Assembly (NCBI RefSeq): GCF_014190935.1
Contig: NZ_JACHVV010000002.1
Location: 806,001 to 870,000 of the forward strand
Origin: Chryseomonas sp014190935
GTDB taxonomy: Bacteria; Pseudomonadota; Gammaproteobacteria; Pseudomonadales; Pseudomonadaceae
Length of the DNA: 64,000 nt
Reading direction: 5' to 3'
Shown here: piece after piece, positions 60,241 through 64,000 of the stretch
Layout: every line of letters starts with the position of its first letter
Position numbering within the stretch: the stretch's first letter is position 1
Notes under the pieces: model-generated
Seen by the model: only the letters and a program-made list of their open reading frames with translations
Told to the model about the DNA's origin: nothing
The model's database searches: none
Position numbers and translations under genes: made by a program

Positions 60241-60813
60241 ATGTTTCGCAGCTTGCGCCGCCCCGTGCTGTTGGTCCTGATCGCCGCCGCGCTCATCGCG
60301 ATCGGCTACTGGAACATCCTGCCGCAGCGCTTCGTCGATGCTCCGGCCTCGTCGACCCCGCAAGACAGCGCCATCGACGGCTATGCCCTCAATACCCGGA
60401 CGATCCAGTATCGCCTGGACGGCAAGATCCAGTACGAACTCAAGGCCGAGCGCAGCGAACACGTCAAGGCGACCGACGTCACCCTGGTGACCCGGCCCGA
60501 CATGCTGGCCTTTCGCGGTACCGACTATCCCTGGCACATTCGCAGTGCCCGCGCCGAGGTCGCCCCCGGTGGCAGTCAGGCGGAGCTGATCGATGACGTG
60601 CGCGTCGAGCGTACCGATGAAAAAGGCCGCCCGGTGGTGTTGACCACCACCCGCATGACCGTCTTTCCTGACAAACAATATGCGCAAACCGAGCAAGCCG
60701 TTAGAATCGAGGCCGCCAATGGGGTGACCACGGCCAATGGCATGAAAGCGTATCTAGAAGACGGCAGAATGCTCCTGCTGTCCAACGTAAGAGGCCAGCA
60801 TGAGGTTCGTTAA
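60241..60813 (+). CDS. lptC: LPS export system protein LptC
   Basis: A 190-residue bitopic inner-membrane protein (membrane segment about 8-24, PVLLVLIAAALIAIGYW) with a periplasmic beta-jellyroll that takes LPS from LptBFG to LptA. The ATG at 60241 puts the helix in the usual place; an in-frame GTG at 60217 is unlikely. The 83-bp gap after kdsD contains no remnant I can recognise of kdsC. The stop overlaps lptA by 14 bp. Confidence 0.93.
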   Translation: MFRSLRRPVLLVLIAAALIAIGYWNILPQRFVDAPASSTPQDSAIDGYALNTRTIQYRLDGKIQYELKAERSEHVKATDVTLVTRPDMLAFRGTDYPWHIRSARAEVAPGGSQAELIDDVRVERTDEKGRPVVLTTTRMTVFPDKQYAQTEQAVRIEAANGVTTANGMKAYLEDGRMLLLSNVRGQHEVR

Positions 60814-61342
60814 AACCCTCCCCTTCCTGTTCACCCTCGGCGCCACCTTTGGCAGTGCCGCGGCTTGGGCCCTGCCGACCGATCGCACCCAGCCGATCCG
60901 CGTGCAGGCCGACAGCGCCGAGCTCGACGACAAGCAGGGCGTGGCCGTGTACCGCGGAGACGTGGTCATCACCCAGGGCAGCATGAAGATCACCGGCAAC
61001 ACGGTGACCTTGACCCAGGACAACCAGGGCAACATCAAGGTCGCCACCGCAGTGGGCAAACCGGCCTACTACGAGCAGAAGCCCTCGGCGGACAAGGACA
61101 TCGTCAAGGCCTATGGTCTGACGATCCAGTATTTCGCCCAGGAAAATCGCATCATCCTGATCGATCAGGCCAAGGTGGTCCAACAGGGCAACACCTTCGA
61201 AGGCGAGAAGATCGTCTACGACACCCAGCGCCAGATCGTCAACGCCGGGCGCGCCAACGGCAGCAAGGTCACCACGCCGCGGCCGCGGATCGACATGGTC
61301 ATCCAGCCCAAGGATCAGCAGCAGTCGGGGCAGGGACAATGA
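60800..61342 (+). CDS. lptA: LPS transport periplasmic protein LptA (LptH)
   Basis: A 180-residue periplasmic bridge protein; signal peptide (about 1-24, ending in AAAWA). The OstA/LptA jellyroll is seen in IRVQADSAELDDKQGVAVYRG and the repeated strand pattern; the Pseudomonas form is called LptH. The stop overlaps lptB (ATGA). Confidence 0.95.
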   Translation: MRFVKTLPFLFTLGATFGSAAAWALPTDRTQPIRVQADSAELDDKQGVAVYRGDVVITQGSMKITGNTVTLTQDNQGNIKVATAVGKPAYYEQKPSADKDIVKAYGLTIQYFAQENRIILIDQAKVVQQGNTFEGEKIVYDTQRQIVNAGRANGSKVTTPRPRIDMVIQPKDQQQSGQGQ

Positions 61343-62067
61343 CGGTCACGCTCAAAGCCCAGCATCTGGCCAAGAGCTACAAGGGTCGTCAGGTCGTTCG
61401 CGACGTCAGCGTCAGCATCGACAGCGGTCAGATCGTCGGCCTGCTCGGTCCGAACGGTGCCGGCAAGACCACCTGCTTCTACATGATCGTCGGCCTGGTC
61501 AAGGCCGATCAGGGTCGGGTGCTGATCGACGACCAGGACGTCACCGCCCTGCCCATGCATGGCCGGGCCCGCGCCGGGATCGGCTATCTGCCGCAGGAAG
61601 CCTCGATCTTTCGCAAGCTGACCGTGGCCGACAACATCCTCGGCATCCTGGAAACCCGCAAGGACCTGGACAAGGCCGGCCGCCTGCGCGAGCTGGAAAG
61701 CCTGCTGCAGGAATTCCACATCACCCATATCCGCGACAACCGCGGCATGAGTCTGTCGGGTGGTGAGCGGCGCCGCGTCGAGATCGCTCGCGCCCTGGCC
61801 ACCGCGCCCAAGTTCATCCTGCTGGACGAACCCTTCGCCGGCGTGGACCCCATCTCGGTGGGCGACATCAAGCAGATCATTCGCCACCTCAAGGCCAAGG
61901 GCATCGGCGTGCTCATCACCGACCACAATGTCCGGGAAACCCTGACCATCTGCGAAACGGCCTACATCGTTAACGACGGCCAGCTCATCGCCGAAGGTAC
62001 CGCCGAGGAAGTCCTCGCCAACGACCTGGTCAAGGAAGTCTATCTGGGCCACGAATTCCGCCTCTAG
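61339..62067 (+). CDS. lptB: LPS export ABC transporter ATPase LptB
   Basis: A 242-residue cytoplasmic ATPase. Walker A GPNGAGKTT (37-45), signature LSGGERRRVEIARAL, Walker B FILLDEPFAGVDP and the switch His in ITDHNVRETL are present. It powers LPS extraction with LptFG, which are encoded elsewhere. rpoN follows after 102 bp. Confidence 0.98.
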   Translation: MTVTLKAQHLAKSYKGRQVVRDVSVSIDSGQIVGLLGPNGAGKTTCFYMIVGLVKADQGRVLIDDQDVTALPMHGRARAGIGYLPQEASIFRKLTVADNILGILETRKDLDKAGRLRELESLLQEFHITHIRDNRGMSLSGGERRRVEIARALATAPKFILLDEPFAGVDPISVGDIKQIIRHLKAKGIGVLITDHNVRETLTICETAYIVNDGQLIAEGTAEEVLANDLVKEVYLGHEFRL

Positions 62068-62169
62068 GCAAACCCGGGGAAACAAGGCATATAATTTGCT
62101 AACGCTCGCAGGGTTCGCGAGGTTCGGTGGCGCTGTTCGCGTCGGTAGACAAGGTGTATTTCCGCAGCC

Positions 62170-63669
62170 ATGAAACCATCGCTAGTCCTCAAGATGGGCC
62201 AGCAGCTGACGATGACGCCGCAGCTGCAACAAGCCATACGTCTGCTTCAGCTCTCGACGCTCGACTTGCAACAGGAAATCCAGGAAGCCCTGGAATCCAA
62301 TCCGATGCTGGAACGTCAGGAAGAAGGTGAAGACTTCGACCAGAGCGAAGCCTCGAGCGAAGGCGATGAGAGCTCAGGCTCGGGCAACCTGGAAACCACC
62401 TTCAAGGAAACCTCGGTCGCCACCAACGAGATGGCCGACGAATCCGAGTGGAGCGAGCGCATCCCCAGCGACAGCGAGCTGCCGGTCGATACCGCCTGGG
62501 AAGACATCTACCAGACCAGTGCCAGCAGCCTGCCCAGCAATGACGACGACGAGTGGGACTTCACCACTCGCACCTCGGCGGGCGAGAGCCTGCAGACCCA
62601 CCTGCTCTGGCAACTCAACCTGGCACCCATGTCGGATCTCGATCGCCTGATCGCCGTGGCGATCATCGACGGCATCGACACCGACGGCTATCTGCAGGAG
62701 AGCCTCGAAGATATCCATGCTTCCCTCGATCCCGAGCTGGAAGTCGATCTCGATGAAGTCGAGGTGGTCCTCAGGCGCGTCCAGCAATTCGAGCCGGCCG
62801 GGGTCGCCGCGCGCAATCTGCGCGAATGCCTGCTGATCCAGCTGGCCCAGCTACCGGCCAACCTCCCCCTGCTCGGCGAGGCCAGGCGCCTGGTCAGCGA
62901 TTACCTCGACCTGCTCGGCAGCCGCGACTATGCGCAGCTGATGCGGCGCATGAAGATCAAGGAAGACGAGCTCAAGCCCGTCATCGAACTGATCCAGACG
63001 CTGCATCCGCGCCCCGGCTCGCAGATCGAATCCGGCGAAGCCGAATACGTGGTGCCGGACGTCATCGTCCGCAAGCACAACGAGCGCTGGCTGGTGGAGC
63101 TCAATCAGGAAGCCGTGCCGCGCCTGCGGGTCAATCCCCAGTACGCCGGCTTCGTCAAGCGCGCCGACAGCAGCGCCGACAACACCTATATGCGCAACCA
63201 GCTGCAGGAAGCCCGCTGGTTCATCAAGAGCCTGCAGAGCCGCAACGAGACCCTGATGAAGGTGGCGACCCAGATCGTCGAGCACCAGCGCGGTTTTCTC
63301 GAATACGGCGAAGAGGCGATGAAGCCGCTGGTCCTGCATGACATCGCCGAGGCGGTGGGCATGCACGAATCGACCATCTCCCGGGTGACCACCCAGAAGT
63401 TCATGCACACCCCGCGTGGCATCTACGAACTCAAGTATTTCTTCTCCAGCCACGTCAGCACCGCCGAGGGGGGCGAATGCTCCTCCACCGCGATCCGCGC
63501 GATCATCAAGAAATTGGTGGCGGCGGAAAACGCGAAAAAGCCGTTGAGTGACAGCAAGATCGCTGGTTTACTGGAATCGCAAGGTATACAAGTCGCTCGT
63601 CGCACGGTGGCTAAGTATCGGGAATCCCTGGGTATCGCTCCGTCCAGCGAACGCAAGCGTCTCATCTGA
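62170..63669 (+). CDS. rpoN: RNA polymerase sigma-54 factor RpoN
   Basis: A 499-residue sigma-54. Region I is Gln/Leu-rich (QQLTMTPQLQQAIRLLQLS, about 11-29), region II is acidic (about 50-130), then come the core-binding and HTH regions (MHESTISRVTTQKF) and the RpoN box ARRTVAKYRE at 476-485. A TATAAT at 62090-62095 in the gap after lptB may belong to its promoter. The order lptB-rpoN-hpf is typical. Confidence 0.98.
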   Translation: MKPSLVLKMGQQLTMTPQLQQAIRLLQLSTLDLQQEIQEALESNPMLERQEEGEDFDQSEASSEGDESSGSGNLETTFKETSVATNEMADESEWSERIPSDSELPVDTAWEDIYQTSASSLPSNDDDEWDFTTRTSAGESLQTHLLWQLNLAPMSDLDRLIAVAIIDGIDTDGYLQESLEDIHASLDPELEVDLDEVEVVLRRVQQFEPAGVAARNLRECLLIQLAQLPANLPLLGEARRLVSDYLDLLGSRDYAQLMRRMKIKEDELKPVIELIQTLHPRPGSQIESGEAEYVVPDVIVRKHNERWLVELNQEAVPRLRVNPQYAGFVKRADSSADNTYMRNQLQEARWFIKSLQSRNETLMKVATQIVEHQRGFLEYGEEAMKPLVLHDIAEAVGMHESTISRVTTQKFMHTPRGIYELKYFFSSHVSTAEGGECSSTAIRAIIKKLVAAENAKKPLSDSKIAGLLESQGIQVARRTVAKYRESLGIAPSSERKRLI

Positions 63670-63759
63670 CGCGTCCTGATGTGTGACCGTGCTTCGTTCG
63701 ATCCTTGTCATGTCGGCGAGCAGCTTCGCCGATGCAGCCCGGCAATAAGGAGAAGCGGT

Positions 63760-64000
63760 ATGCAAGTCAACATCAGTGGCCATCAGCTTGAAGTGACAGA
63801 AGCCCTGCGTGACTACATCGGCGAGAAACTCGCCCGCCTCGAACGGCACTTCGACCGTATTACCAACGTCCAGGTCATCCTGGAAGTGGACAAGCTCAAG
63901 CAGAAAGCCGAAGCCACCCTGCACGTCGCCGGCGCCGCCGTGGTTGCCAATGCCGAGCACGACGACATGTATGCCGCCATCGATCTCCTGGCCGACAAGC
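63760..64000 (+). CDS. hpf: Ribosome hibernation promoting factor (partial, 3' end outside window)
   Basis: The first 80 codons of a sigma-54 modulation protein/HPF: MQVNISGHQLEVTEALRDYI followed by the YfiA/HPF beta-alpha fold to the window end. AAGGAG lies 7-8 nt before the ATG. In Pseudomonas short HPF (about 102 residues) follows rpoN, so roughly one fifth is missing. It promotes 100S ribosome dimers in stationary phase. Confidence 0.95.
   Translation, partial: MQVNISGHQLEVTEALRDYIGEKLARLERHFDRITNVQVILEVDKLKQKAEATLHVAGAAVVANAEHDDMYAAIDLLADK

Overview
The window is high-GC, gene-dense chromosomal DNA from a Pseudomonas-type gammaproteobacterium. The evidence is the neighbourhood mutS-fdxA-rsmZ-rpoS-nlpD-pcm-surE-truD-ispF, the fused CysNC protein, the AlgW protease and the mla-kdsD-lptCAB-rpoN-hpf cluster, whose proteins resemble P. 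aeruginosa counterparts along most of their length. I cannot name the species from the sequence alone. I see no tRNA, rRNA, CRISPR array, prophage or transposase gene. Most of the window is core genome.

Region 1 (1-9320) holds the 3' half of mutS, fdxA, the small RNA RsmZ with a GacA-type upstream site, and then leftward genes: rpoS, nlpD, pcm, surE, truD, ispF, and the formaldehyde detoxification pair fghA-adhC. A divergent LysR regulator (gfnR-like) controls or borders that pair. Region 2 (10430-13110) has three rightward genes that look accessory: a bacterial eRF1-like (baeRF) protein, a YedE/YeeE-type transporter and a YedF/TusA-like protein. Region 3 (13114-38790) is a long leftward block: ispD, ftsB, eno, kdsA, pyrG, tilS, accA, dnaE, rnhB, lpxB, lpxA, fabZ, lpxD, ompH/skp, bamA, rseP, dxr, cdsA, uppS, frr, pyrH, tsf and rpsB. 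It joins isoprenoid, phospholipid, lipid A and outer-membrane assembly genes to translation and replication genes, with many stop/start overlaps. Region 4 (39076-45435) has map, glnD and dapC rightward, then a convergent Na+/H+ antiporter.

Region 5 (45640-64000) follows a short junction with a small secreted Pro/Tyr-rich protein. It carries cysNC-cysD (sulfate activation), a Nif3-like gene, algW, the his genes hisG-hisD-hisC, murA, a BolA-family gene, mlaBCDEF (retrograde phospholipid transport), kdsD, lptC-lptA-lptB (LPS export), rpoN and the start of hpf. In P. aeruginosa, as I remember it, regions 1-4 and region 5 are separate chromosomal blocks, so their adjacency here suggests a rearrangement near 45.4-46.0 kb.

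The items most worth a second look are: a 158-bp MITE-like element with terminal inverted repeats lying against the hisG stop codon; the absence of kdsC between kdsD and lptC; the eRF1-like protein beside the YedE/YedF pair, whose YedF has CPYN in place of the usual CPxP; and the RsmZ locus, with promoter, GacA site, eleven GGA motifs and terminator all readable. I found no clearly novel multi-gene system.
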